Positions 1 through 7,638 of a stretch of DNA of 17,746 bases are shown here, piece after piece. Under the pieces are notes generated by a model. It was not told the DNA's origin and searched no databases. It saw only the letters and a program-made list of their open reading frames with translations. The translations under genes and the position numbers were made by a program. This DNA comes from Lentisphaerota bacterium. GTDB lineage: Bacteria > Verrucomicrobiota > Kiritimatiellia > RFP12 > JAAYLN01. The first letter of the stretch is position 1, and every line of letters starts with the position of its first letter. The stretch is taken from positions 1 through 17,746 of the forward strand of contig JAAYZJ010000168.1 in the NCBI GenBank assembly GCA_012514915.1. The letters are read 5' to 3'.

Positions 1-151
1 AGTTGCCATCCCCGCAAGCCGGCTCCAGGAAGCGCGAGTCAATGCGCTCCGTCTCGCCCTTCACCAGATCGAGCATCGCCTCCACCATCCACGCGGGGGT
101 GAACACCTCCCCGTGATCGGCTACACGTTGCTTTGACTTCACCAGGCTCAT
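1..151 (-). CDS. N6-adenine DNA methyltransferase, N-terminal fragment
   Basis: This partial gene runs off the left edge of the window. From an ATG at 151 the minus strand reads 50 residues that begin MSLVKSKQRVADHGEVFTPA and reach EPACGDGN. GEVFTP followed about 25 residues later by a PACGxGN motif (SAM-binding motif I, usually followed by F) is typical of class I N6-adenine methyltransferases of the type I HsdM or type IIG kind. Such enzymes transfer a methyl group from SAM to adenine in DNA, usually within a restriction-modification system. The catalytic NPPY/DPPY motif and any target-recognition domain would lie outside the window, so the type of system cannot be told. The reading frame stays open a little upstream, but this ATG fits the usual N-terminus. 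The fragment is short and easily missed; the family call rests on motif I and the GEVFTP segment. Confidence 0.75.
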   Translation of the reverse strand, partial: MSLVKSKQRVADHGEVFTPAWMVEAMLDLVKGETERIDSRFLEPACGDGN

Positions 152-401
152 ACCCGGATACTCTCGGTGTGTTCCATAGCATCCATTTCGATGGTGGTAG
201 GGTAGCCCTTCGGGGGATGTGGGGCAAGCGGAAAGCGGGGGGGGGGTATCCGTGGGCAGTGGGCCCTTCGCCCCTGGCGGGGTTCAGAACAAGCGCGGAG
301 TGGGGAGTCGAGGACGAGAGTAAGCGGGAGGCGGGGGACGGGAGGCGGGAAGCGGGCGTCGCGTGAGTCTCTGTCGGTCAGGGCCGGCAGCGCGAGGTAA
401 A
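152..401. other. Non-coding stretch between methylase and HTH gene
   Basis: I see no convincing gene here. Open frames on both strands have repetitive, low-complexity translations driven by G-runs. The stretch contains a run of ten G around 238-247 and the G-tract cluster described separately. No good ribosome-binding site or consensus promoter for the downstream methyltransferase start at 151 is evident. Confidence 0.5.
324..356 (+). repeat. G-tract array, candidate G-quadruplex
   Basis: Five runs of three to five G (326-328, 333-337, 340-342, 347-349, 354-356) are separated by loops of two to five bases, made of imperfect units resembling gcGGGAg. Four or more G-tracts with short loops satisfy the usual pattern for an intramolecular G-quadruplex on the plus strand. 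It lies between the methyltransferase fragment and the HTH gene. It could instead be a simple slippage-derived tandem repeat. Confidence 0.55.
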
Positions 402-422
402 GAGAAGGCCTCAGGCCTTCTC
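402..422 (-). terminator. Intrinsic terminator overlapping the HTH gene stop codon
   Basis: A perfect 9-bp inverted repeat (402-410 against 414-422) has the loop TCA on the plus strand, which is the TGA stop codon of the HTH gene on the minus strand. In the transcript the 5' arm encodes the last three codons (Glu-Lys-Ala) and the 3' arm is followed by UUUACC. A GC-rich hairpin followed by a short U-run is a rho-independent terminator, although the U-run is short. It would separate the HTH gene from the methyltransferase downstream. Confidence 0.6.
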
Positions 423-764
423 CATGACCTCGACCGCCGTGGCGGTCTTCAGCCCATACACACGGCATAGCCGGATTACGCCCAGCAGATCGAGCCCCAC
501 CTCGCAGGACTCGACCTTGGGCACCCAGGTACGGCATACCCCAAGCCTGGCGGCAACCTCGGCCTGGGTCAGGCCATGCGCCTTCCGGGTGGCGTCCATG
601 GTCTGCAGGGCTTGATCCCAGTCGATCCTCCGGCCTGCCGCCGTGCCGGCATCCTCGCCCGTCGCGGCCAGTGCGTCGTGGAGCGTGAACTCGCCGTCAG
701 GGTCGTCATCCGGCTGACCGCGGGGTTCGTCCCGCGAGACCACCGAGGCGTGGCCGGCCAGCAT
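411..764 (-). CDS. Xre-family helix-turn-helix protein
   Basis: This 117-residue protein has a C-terminal HTH_3/Cro-CI type domain at about residues 55-110. The helix-turn-helix is the stretch KAHGLTQAEVAARLGVCRTW, followed by VPKVESCE, where typical Xre proteins have xSxIERG. These domains bind operator DNA, as phage-type repressors, restriction-modification controllers or HigA-like antitoxins. The N-terminal 50 residues are Asp/Gly-rich and unrecognised. The ATG at 764 was chosen because the frame upstream becomes Cys/Pro/Arg-rich and unlike coding sequence; there is no strong ribosome-binding site, and a start at the internal Met just before the HTH (about residue 57) is also possible. No toxin gene is visible next to it. 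Its position upstream of the methyltransferase and in the same direction would suit a controller protein, but the terminator in between argues against co-transcription. Confidence 0.6.
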   Translation of the reverse strand: MLAGHASVVSRDEPRGQPDDDPDGEFTLHDALAATGEDAGTAAGRRIDWDQALQTMDATRKAHGLTQAEVAARLGVCRTWVPKVESCEVGLDLLGVIRLCRVYGLKTATAVEVMEKA

Positions 765-1008
765 GGCGCCGGGCGACAGGCGGTGCGGCTTCGGACGGCA
801 GCTACGCGATTTCCCCGCTGAGCCCGTCGCAGATGGCCTGGCCCCAGACGGACAACACCGGGGTTCCGTCGGCATCAACCGGATCGCGGATCGCCAACCT
901 GCTCCACGTGCATCCGACCACCGTTCGACGGTGGAAGCTGCCGGGGCAGTGGCTGGGACGGTGGCCTCGCTATCAAGGAGCACAGTCGTGGCGATCGATG
1001 CCGGAAAA
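765..1008. other. Stretch without a convincing gene
   Basis: No gene can be supported with confidence. A plus-strand frame starting at 833 encodes a helix-turn-helix-like segment (RIANLLHVHPTTVRRWKLPG, about residues 19-38) but then runs into the tRNA terminator with no recognisable continuation, so it may be a gene remnant. The minus strand is also open, as an N-terminal extension of the HTH frame, but with an unlikely composition. Confidence 0.4.
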
Positions 1009-1010
1009 GC

Positions 1011-1047
1011 AAAAACCCCCGACTTTCCTAAGAAAATCAGGGGTTTT
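1011..1047 (-). terminator. Intrinsic terminator of the tRNA operon
   Basis: Read on the minus strand, the RNA folds as AAAACCCC-U-GA-U-UUUC, a UUAG loop, then GAAA-G-UC-G-GGGG-UUUU followed by a further U. This is a 16-bp stem with two G-U wobbles ending in a U-run. On the plus strand the two wobbles become C-A mismatches, so the hairpin is much better in the minus direction. It lies 13 bases beyond the 3' end of the initiator tRNA and is its natural end point. Confidence 0.9.
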
Positions 1048-1060
1048 CAGCTCGGTAAAT

Positions 1061-1137
1061 TGGTAGCGGGGGTAGGATTTGAACCTACGACCTTCAGGTT
1101 ATGAGCCTGACGAGCTGCCGGACTGCTCCACCCCGCA
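1061..1137 (-). tRNA. Initiator tRNA-fMet (anticodon CAT)
   Basis: This 77-nt cloverleaf has an encoded CCA. Anticodon CAT lies at 1101-1103 and the T-stem is GTAGG/CCTAC around TTCAAAT. Initiator marks are present: position 1 (U) does not pair with position 72 (U), and the D-stem has A11:U24. The anticodon stem is TCAGG/CCTGA, so the usual three G:C pairs next to the loop are here A29:U41, G30:C40 and G31:C39. It delivers formyl-methionine to the ribosomal P site at initiation. It is the second gene of a two-tRNA transcript and is followed by a strong terminator. Confidence 0.95.
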
Positions 1138-1152
1138 ACAAAATCGTTAACG

Positions 1153-1229
1153 TGGCGCGCCTCGCAGGAGTTGAACCTGCAACCTTCTGATCCGTAGTCA
1201 GATGCTCTATCCAATTGAGCTAGAGGCGC
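1153..1229 (-). tRNA. tRNA-Arg (anticodon ACG)
   Basis: This 77-nt cloverleaf has acceptor stem GCGCCTC/GAGGCGC, discriminator G73 and an encoded CCA. The anticodon stem-loop is TCTGA-CTACGGA-TCAGA, with anticodon ACG, where A34 is normally deaminated to inosine by TadA so that it reads CGU, CGC and CGA. It lies 15 nt upstream of the initiator tRNA and is the first gene of the operon. Confidence 0.95.
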
Positions 1230-1241
1230 ACAACGGGGGGG

Positions 1242-1270
1242 AGTATACGGCAACGTCGCCGCGAATGCAA
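1242..1270 (-). promoter_or_regulatory. Sigma70-type promoter of the tRNA operon
   Basis: On the minus strand, TTGCAT (1265-1270) is followed by a 17-bp spacer and TATACT (1242-1247). Transcription would start near 1235, a few bases before mature tRNA-Arg. The bases between the -10 box and the start are almost all C or G, as in stable-RNA promoters under stringent control. Confidence 0.8.
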
Positions 1271-1297
1271 GCGTCAAATGCGTGCACCAGCCCTTAC

Positions 1298-1326
1298 TTG
1301 CTTTTGGCGCACGGGGGCGGTAAATT
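1298..1326 (+). promoter_or_regulatory. Possible promoter of the sialidase-radical SAM operon
   Basis: TTGCTT (1298-1303) and TAAATT (1321-1326) are spaced by 17 bp upstream of the gene starting at 1415. Both boxes are imperfect, and it is proposed mainly because an operon start is expected in this divergent intergenic region. It would leave a leader of about 80 nt. Confidence 0.35.
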
Positions 1327-1414
1327 AGCCCTTTCACAAGAGGATTGGGGGGCCATTCCCCCGGGCGCCTGTCCACGGCGGCGGGCGCCCGGCGTTACCC
1401 GCAGGGACGTTTTC

Positions 1415-2545
1415 ATGAGCCAGCTTCTGTCGTATCTCCTGGAAGATCATTCGTCCGACCGCAACCGTTCGGGCGAGGGCGCCGCCGTCGAGCTCAAGGA
1501 CGGGCGTCTCCTGCTCGTGTATGGCCGCTTCAAGGGGGGCGGCGACGCCTCGCCGGCGGAGTTGGTGAGCCGCATCTCCGCGGACGGCGGCCGGAGCTGG
1601 TCGGAGCCCAGCCTGTTCTTCGCCCCCGAACCGGGATGGGTCAATGCCATGAGCGCAAGCCTGCTGCGTCTGGCGGACGGGCGGATCGCCGCCCTGTTCC
1701 TCGTCAAGCTGCAGCACGACCTGTGCGTCCCCTACTGGACCACGTCCGCCGACGAGGGCGTCACCTGGACGCCGCCCCGGCGCCTCGTCGACGGACACGG
1801 GTACTACGTGATCAACAACGACCGGCTGGTGCAGTTGAGCGATGGCCGCCTGCTGGCGCCGTATGCGTATTCCCCGCACGTGGCGGGCTGCGCCCAGCCC
1901 CTGAGCGGCTGCCTGATCAGCGACGACGGCGGCGAGTCCTGGCGGCACGGCAGGCAGGAAATCCAGGTCGAGCCGGGCCACTACCACCTGCCGCACCGGA
2001 TCGTCGCCGACGCCACGCCCCCTCTCCGCATCTTCCGCCAGGGGCACGTCTGCACCCAGGAACCCGGCGTGGTCGAGCTGGCTGACGGGCGCGTGATGAT
2101 GTGGGCGCGATCCAACGGCGGCTGCGCCTATGCCGCCCTTTCGGAGGACCGCGGCGACCACTGGAGCCCGTACGAATGCCTGTGCCCCATCCCCATGGCC
2201 AATGGTCCCGCGACGATCAAGCGTCTGCCCGGCACCCGGCGCCTGGTGATGCTGCACAACGACCGCAGTGACGTACCCTTCGGCGATCCGACCTTTTCCT
2301 GGCGCACGCCCCTGGCCGTCTCGACCTCGGACGACGAAGGACGGAGCTGGCGGCCGCATGCGCCGCTGATCGCGGACACCTCCCACAACTACTGCTACGC
2401 CAGCCTGTGCTTCTTCGGAGGCAAGGCCCTGGTCAGCACCTACGAGAGCCTGGACGTCCCGCAGCCGGAGGGGGGGGTGCTGCGGCGGAATCTCCATTCC
2501 CTGCGGCTCGTGGTGGTGGAGAACGACTGGTTCGCGCGCGACTGA
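1415..2545 (+). CDS. Sialidase-like (BNR/Asp-box) six-bladed propeller protein
   Basis: This 376-residue protein contains five Asp-box repeats of the form S-x-D-x-G-x-x-W: SADGGRSW (55-62), SADEGVTW (111-118), SDDGGESW (169-176), then SEDRGDHW and SDDEGRSW further on. Regularly repeated xDGR(L/I/V) strands lie between them. This is the pattern of the six-bladed beta-propeller of exo-sialidases (GH33) and related predicted glycosidases. The segment EPGVVELADGRVMMWARSNG resembles the strand that carries a carboxylate-binding arginine in these enzymes. No signal peptide is visible, so the product looks cytoplasmic, which is unusual for a sialidase attacking host or environmental glycans. The ATG at 1415 has AGGGA seven bases upstream; the frame continues upstream only across the tRNA genes. 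It is the first of three same-strand genes. The substrate cannot be read from the sequence. Confidence 0.8.
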   Translation: MSQLLSYLLEDHSSDRNRSGEGAAVELKDGRLLLVYGRFKGGGDASPAELVSRISADGGRSWSEPSLFFAPEPGWVNAMSASLLRLADGRIAALFLVKLQHDLCVPYWTTSADEGVTWTPPRRLVDGHGYYVINNDRLVQLSDGRLLAPYAYSPHVAGCAQPLSGCLISDDGGESWRHGRQEIQVEPGHYHLPHRIVADATPPLRIFRQGHVCTQEPGVVELADGRVMMWARSNGGCAYAALSEDRGDHWSPYECLCPIPMANGPATIKRLPGTRRLVMLHNDRSDVPFGDPTFSWRTPLAVSTSDDEGRSWRPHAPLIADTSHNYCYASLCFFGGKALVSTYESLDVPQPEGGVLRRNLHSLRLVVVENDWFARD

Positions 2546-2592
2546 TCACGAGAGGAAAACCGCACAACCCGCCATCTGGGGTCTCCCGCACC

Positions 2593-4044
2593 ATGATGAA
2601 AGTCGCCATCGCCTACACGCCGATCGCCTCCGCCAAGGGGGTGCCGCTGCTGTCGCAAAACCGGCAATTCCAGTGGTTCAACCGGCCGACGTTCATCTAC
2701 CCTGTCGTCCCCGCCTATGCGGCGACGATGGCCCGCGACGATGGGCACGAGGTGCTGTGGCTCGACGGCATCGCCGAGCGGTGGAGCGAGGAGCAGTTCC
2801 TGGAGCGGATGGTCGCCGCACAGCCCGACGTGGTGCTGCTGGAGACCAAAACCCCCGTCGTCAAAGCGACCTGGCGCTGGGTCGAGCGGCTGCGCGCAGC
2901 CTTGCCGGCGATGAAGATCGTCCTGGCGGGCGATCACGTCACGGCTCTCCCGGCGGAGAGCATGGCCAACTGCACCGCCGACTACCTGCTGACGGGCGGC
3001 GATTACGACTTCCTGCTGTGCAACCTCCTACGCCATCTCACGACCGGCGAGGTGCTCGAACCGGGCATCTGGCACCGCGGAGCCGACGGCTCCGTCCGCA
3101 ACACCGGCCCCTTTGAGACGCGGCACGACCTCAGCGCGCTGCCGCTGATCGACCGCGAGCTGACCCGCTGGCGCCTCTACAGCGTCCACAACGGCAACTA
3201 CCGCCGCACGCCGGGCGCCTACATCATGGCGGGGCGCGACTGCTGGCACGGCCGGTGCACCTTCTGCTCCTGGACCACCCTCTTCCCCAACTACCGCGTC
3301 CGCACGCCCGAAGCGGTCGCGGACGAGGTCGGCCACCTGATCGAGCGCCACGGCGTGCGCGAGATCATGGACGACACGGGTTGCTTCCCCGCCGGCGAGT
3401 GGCTGCGGACCTTCTGCCGGCTGATGATCGCGCGGGGCTACAACCGGCGCATCTACTTCGACTGCAACATGCGCTTCGGCGCGCTGGAGCCGGCGGACTA
3501 CGCGCTGATGAAGCAGGCGGGGTTCCGCTTCGTCCTGTTCGGGCTCGAATCGGCCAACCAGGCGACGCTCGACCGCCTCGACAAGCACCTGAAGGCCGAG
3601 GCGATCCGCGAGGGGGCCCGGGCGGCCGCCGCGGCGGGGCTCGACGTGCATGTGACGGTCATGCTCGGCTTCCCCTGGGAGACGGCCGACGACATCGCCC
3701 GGACCGTCGCACTGGCGCGCGAGCTGCTGATCCGTGGCTGGGCCTACACGCTGCAGGTGACGCTGGCGATCCCCTACCCCGGCACGCCGCTCTTCCGCCA
3801 GTGCGACGAGCAGGGGCTGCTGGCCACGCGCGACTGGGACGATTTCGACATGCGGCAGGCCGTCATGCGGACCCCGGTCGATGACGCGGCGATCCGCGGC
3901 GCCATCCGCCGCATCTACCGCGCCTTCTTCCATCCGCGGGCGCTCTGGAACCGCCTGCTGCACACGCGCCATCCGGTCGAGGATGTGAAATTCTACGGGC
4001 GCGGGTTCCTGTCGCTCGTCGGCCACCTACGCGACTTCCGTTGA
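2593..4044 (+). CDS. B12-binding radical SAM protein
   Basis: This 483-residue protein has an N-terminal cobalamin-binding-like Rossmann domain (about 1-150), with GDHVTALP at 113-120 matching the GGPHxTxLP segment of BchE-like proteins. A radical SAM barrel follows (about 205-400). The cluster-binding cysteines are C217, C222 and C225 in CWHGRCTFC, giving CX4CX2C rather than the canonical CX3CX2C. The stretches FGLES (316-320) and VMLGFPWET (356-364) are characteristic of class B12 radical SAM enzymes, many of which methylate unactivated carbon or phosphorus or rearrange rings. The substrate is unknown. The ATG at 2593 (or 2596) lies 47 nt after the sialidase-like gene; a GGGG eleven bases upstream is only a weak ribosome-binding site. 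Its neighbour downstream is a second radical SAM protein of a different class. Confidence 0.85.
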   Translation: MMKVAIAYTPIASAKGVPLLSQNRQFQWFNRPTFIYPVVPAYAATMARDDGHEVLWLDGIAERWSEEQFLERMVAAQPDVVLLETKTPVVKATWRWVERLRAALPAMKIVLAGDHVTALPAESMANCTADYLLTGGDYDFLLCNLLRHLTTGEVLEPGIWHRGADGSVRNTGPFETRHDLSALPLIDRELTRWRLYSVHNGNYRRTPGAYIMAGRDCWHGRCTFCSWTTLFPNYRVRTPEAVADEVGHLIERHGVREIMDDTGCFPAGEWLRTFCRLMIARGYNRRIYFDCNMRFGALEPADYALMKQAGFRFVLFGLESANQATLDRLDKHLKAEAIREGARAAAAAGLDVHVTVMLGFPWETADDIARTVALARELLIRGWAYTLQVTLAIPYPGTPLFRQCDEQGLLATRDWDDFDMRQAVMRTPVDDAAIRGAIRRIYRAFFHPRALWNRLLHTRHPVEDVKFYGRGFLSLVGHLRDFR

Positions 4045-4065
4045 ACGCCCCCTTCCCCGGCACGC

Positions 4066-4995
4066 ATGAGCACTCCACGCCACAGCCCCCCCAGGGGATT
4101 GATCTTCGACATCCAGCGGTTCTCGCTCCACGACGGCCCCGGCATCCGCACGACGGTCTTCCTCAAGGGCTGTCCGCTGCGCTGCCTCTGGTGCCACAAT
4201 CCCGAATCGCAGGATCCGCGCGGCGAGCTGAGCTTCCAGCCCGAGAAGTGCGTGGGCTGCGGCTTCTGCACGCGGGTCTGCCCGCACGGCTGCCACCGGA
4301 CGGACGAGGCGGGCCGCCGGGTGCTCGACCGCGCGGCCTGTGTCCGCTGCGGCCGCTGCGCGGTGGAATGCTACGCCGGCGCGTTGGCGTTCATCGGGCG
4401 CGCCTGCACGGTGGAGCAGGTGCTGGACGACGTACTGCGGGACCGCGCGTTCTACGAGACTTCGGGGGGCGGCATGACGCTTTCGGGCGGCGAGCCGTTG
4501 ATGCAGTTCGCCTTCACGCGCGGCCTGCTGGCCGCCGCCCGCGCGGCCGGGATCCACACCTGCATCGAGACCTGCGGCTTCGCGCCGGCCGCGCATGTCG
4601 AGGCCATCGTGCCCCTGACCGACCTCGTCTACTACGACTACAAGGAGTCCGATCCGGCGCGGCACGAGTCCTTCACCGGCGCGCCGCTGGCGCCGATCCT
4701 CGACAACCTGGCGTTGCTCGACCGGCTGGGGGCCCGGCTGGTGCTCCGCTGCCCGCTGGTTCCCGGGCTCAACGCGCGCGACGATCACCTCCGCGCCATC
4801 GCCGCCATCGCCAACCGCCATCGCCGCATCGAGGCCATCCACCTCCTGCCCTACCATCCGCTCGGCCGCGGCAAGGCGGAACGGCTGGGGCGGACCGACC
4901 CGCTGCCCGAGACGGAACCGCCCGACGAGAAGACCGTGCAGGGCTGGATCGACATTGTGGCCGCCTGGACGCAGACGCCGGCGAGGCGCATGTAG
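4066..4995 (+). CDS. Glycyl-radical enzyme activating protein (PFL-AE family)
   Basis: This 309-residue radical SAM activase opens with the family signature DIQRFSLHDGPGIRTTVFLK and the CX3CX2C cluster motif CPLRCLWC. Next come two ferredoxin-type CX2CX2CX3C motifs, CVGCGFCTRVC and CVRCGRCAVEC, as in the activases of glycerol/diol dehydratase, benzylsuccinate synthase and choline lyase, but not in simple pyruvate formate-lyase activase. The segment SGGEPLMQ is the SAM-contacting GGEP motif. These proteins abstract a hydrogen from a conserved glycine in a partner enzyme under anaerobic conditions. It starts 21 nt after the B12 radical SAM gene and probably shares its transcript. No ribosome-binding site is obvious. 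No glycyl radical enzyme is encoded in the window, and the operon ends here against a convergent gene, so the partner must be elsewhere. Confidence 0.9.
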   Translation: MSTPRHSPPRGLIFDIQRFSLHDGPGIRTTVFLKGCPLRCLWCHNPESQDPRGELSFQPEKCVGCGFCTRVCPHGCHRTDEAGRRVLDRAACVRCGRCAVECYAGALAFIGRACTVEQVLDDVLRDRAFYETSGGGMTLSGGEPLMQFAFTRGLLAAARAAGIHTCIETCGFAPAAHVEAIVPLTDLVYYDYKESDPARHESFTGAPLAPILDNLALLDRLGARLVLRCPLVPGLNARDDHLRAIAAIANRHRRIEAIHLLPYHPLGRGKAERLGRTDPLPETEPPDEKTVQGWIDIVAAWTQTPARRM

Positions 4996-5078
4996 ACGGC
5001 GTTGCGGCTCGCGGGGACATTCGCCCAAGTGGGACGACGCGTCATGCATTGTCCGTTGAAGCGCGACGTTATCGCCTT
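4996..5078. other. Convergent gap between the two operons
   Basis: This is 83 bases between the plus-strand activase stop and the minus-strand exonuclease stop. Only a 4-bp stem (GCGA/TCGC) before CTTTT near 5063-5080 is visible on the plus strand, too weak to call a terminator. No terminator for the long minus-strand operon is seen either, so termination may depend on Rho. Confidence 0.4.
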
Positions 5079-5690
5079 TTACTCAAGGTCCACCAGTGCC
5101 TGTACCGTGACCTGCTCCCAGCCTGGCAGGGCCAGGCAGTGGAGCAGCAAGAGGGCGCAGGCCGTGGCGTCGTAGCGGGCGTCGTGCGGCGCGCGCCCGG
5201 GACACGCCGCCTGCAGCGCCGGCTCCAGGCCAAGTTCACCGACGACATCGTCCAGCGCGGCCGAGGCGAGGCGGGGGTAGGTTCGGCGGACGAGGCGCAG
5301 GGTGTCGATCCACGGTCCCGGGCGGTGCAGGGGCGCGGCGCGGCGCAGCACACTCCGCTCCGTCCCGACATTGTGGGCCACGAGCACCCGGCCGAGCAGC
5401 CAGTTTTCCGCCAGGAACGGCCAGAGATCGGCCAGCGACGGCGCGGTCGCCAGCGCGGTGCGGAGGCGCGCGTGGCGGCCGGGCGCATGCGGGTTGAAAG
5501 GGCGGCCGGGGTCGATGCGCAGCAGGGAATCGTAGCCATCCGCCAGCAGGCGTCCGCCGGCGATGCCGACCAGGCCAATCTGCCACGGCTCGACGGGCCA
5601 GCCCCGCACGCTGCCCGTGGTCTCGAAATCGAGCACGGTGAAGCGGGCATGGTGGGCAGGAAGCGCGGACGTGTCGTGGTACGGGCGCAA
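5079..5690 (-). CDS. DEDDh-type 3'-5' exonuclease (DnaQ-like)
   Basis: This 203-residue protein carries the exonuclease motifs of the RNase T/DnaQ fold: Exo I as VLDFETTG (D21, E23), Exo II as AHNVGTER (E111 where most relatives have Asp), and Exo III as HDARYD (H169, D174). Such enzymes bind two metal ions and remove nucleotides from 3' ends, in proofreading or RNA/DNA trimming. The protein lacks the polymerase-binding tail of the DNA polymerase epsilon subunit, so it is better called a free exonuclease than dnaQ. The only possible start is TTG at 5690, because an in-frame stop lies six codons upstream with no ATG or GTG between. The gene follows the ABC exporter by 7 nt and is the last of the long operon. 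Confidence 0.8.
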   Translation of the reverse strand: MRPYHDTSALPAHHARFTVLDFETTGSVRGWPVEPWQIGLVGIAGGRLLADGYDSLLRIDPGRPFNPHAPGRHARLRTALATAPSLADLWPFLAENWLLGRVLVAHNVGTERSVLRRAAPLHRPGPWIDTLRLVRRTYPRLASAALDDVVGELGLEPALQAACPGRAPHDARYDATACALLLLHCLALPGWEQVTVQALVDLE

Positions 5691-5697
5691 GGGGGGA

Positions 5698-7634
<1,937 letters not shown>

Positions 7635-7638
<4 letters not shown>

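Noticed and set aside
201..216. Small CCC-TTCG-GGG hairpin upstream of the methyltransferase
   Set aside because: Only a 3-bp core stem with no U-run or conserved context; likely chance in GC-rich DNA.
1202..1414. Upstream in-frame extension of the sialidase-like gene to 1202
   Set aside because: The extension would run antisense through tRNA-Arg and the tRNA promoter; the ATG at 1415 has a ribosome-binding site and a normal N-terminus.
1334..2497. Long minus-strand open frame opposite the sialidase-like gene
   Set aside because: Its translation is low-complexity and Arg/Ala/Gly/Val-rich, as expected for a GC-rich shadow frame; the plus strand has clear Asp-box repeats.
5061..5080. Possible terminator (GCGA-CGTTA-TCGC then CTTTT) after the activase gene
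   Set aside because: The stem is only 4 bp and the T-run is short, so it is not strong enough to list as a terminator.
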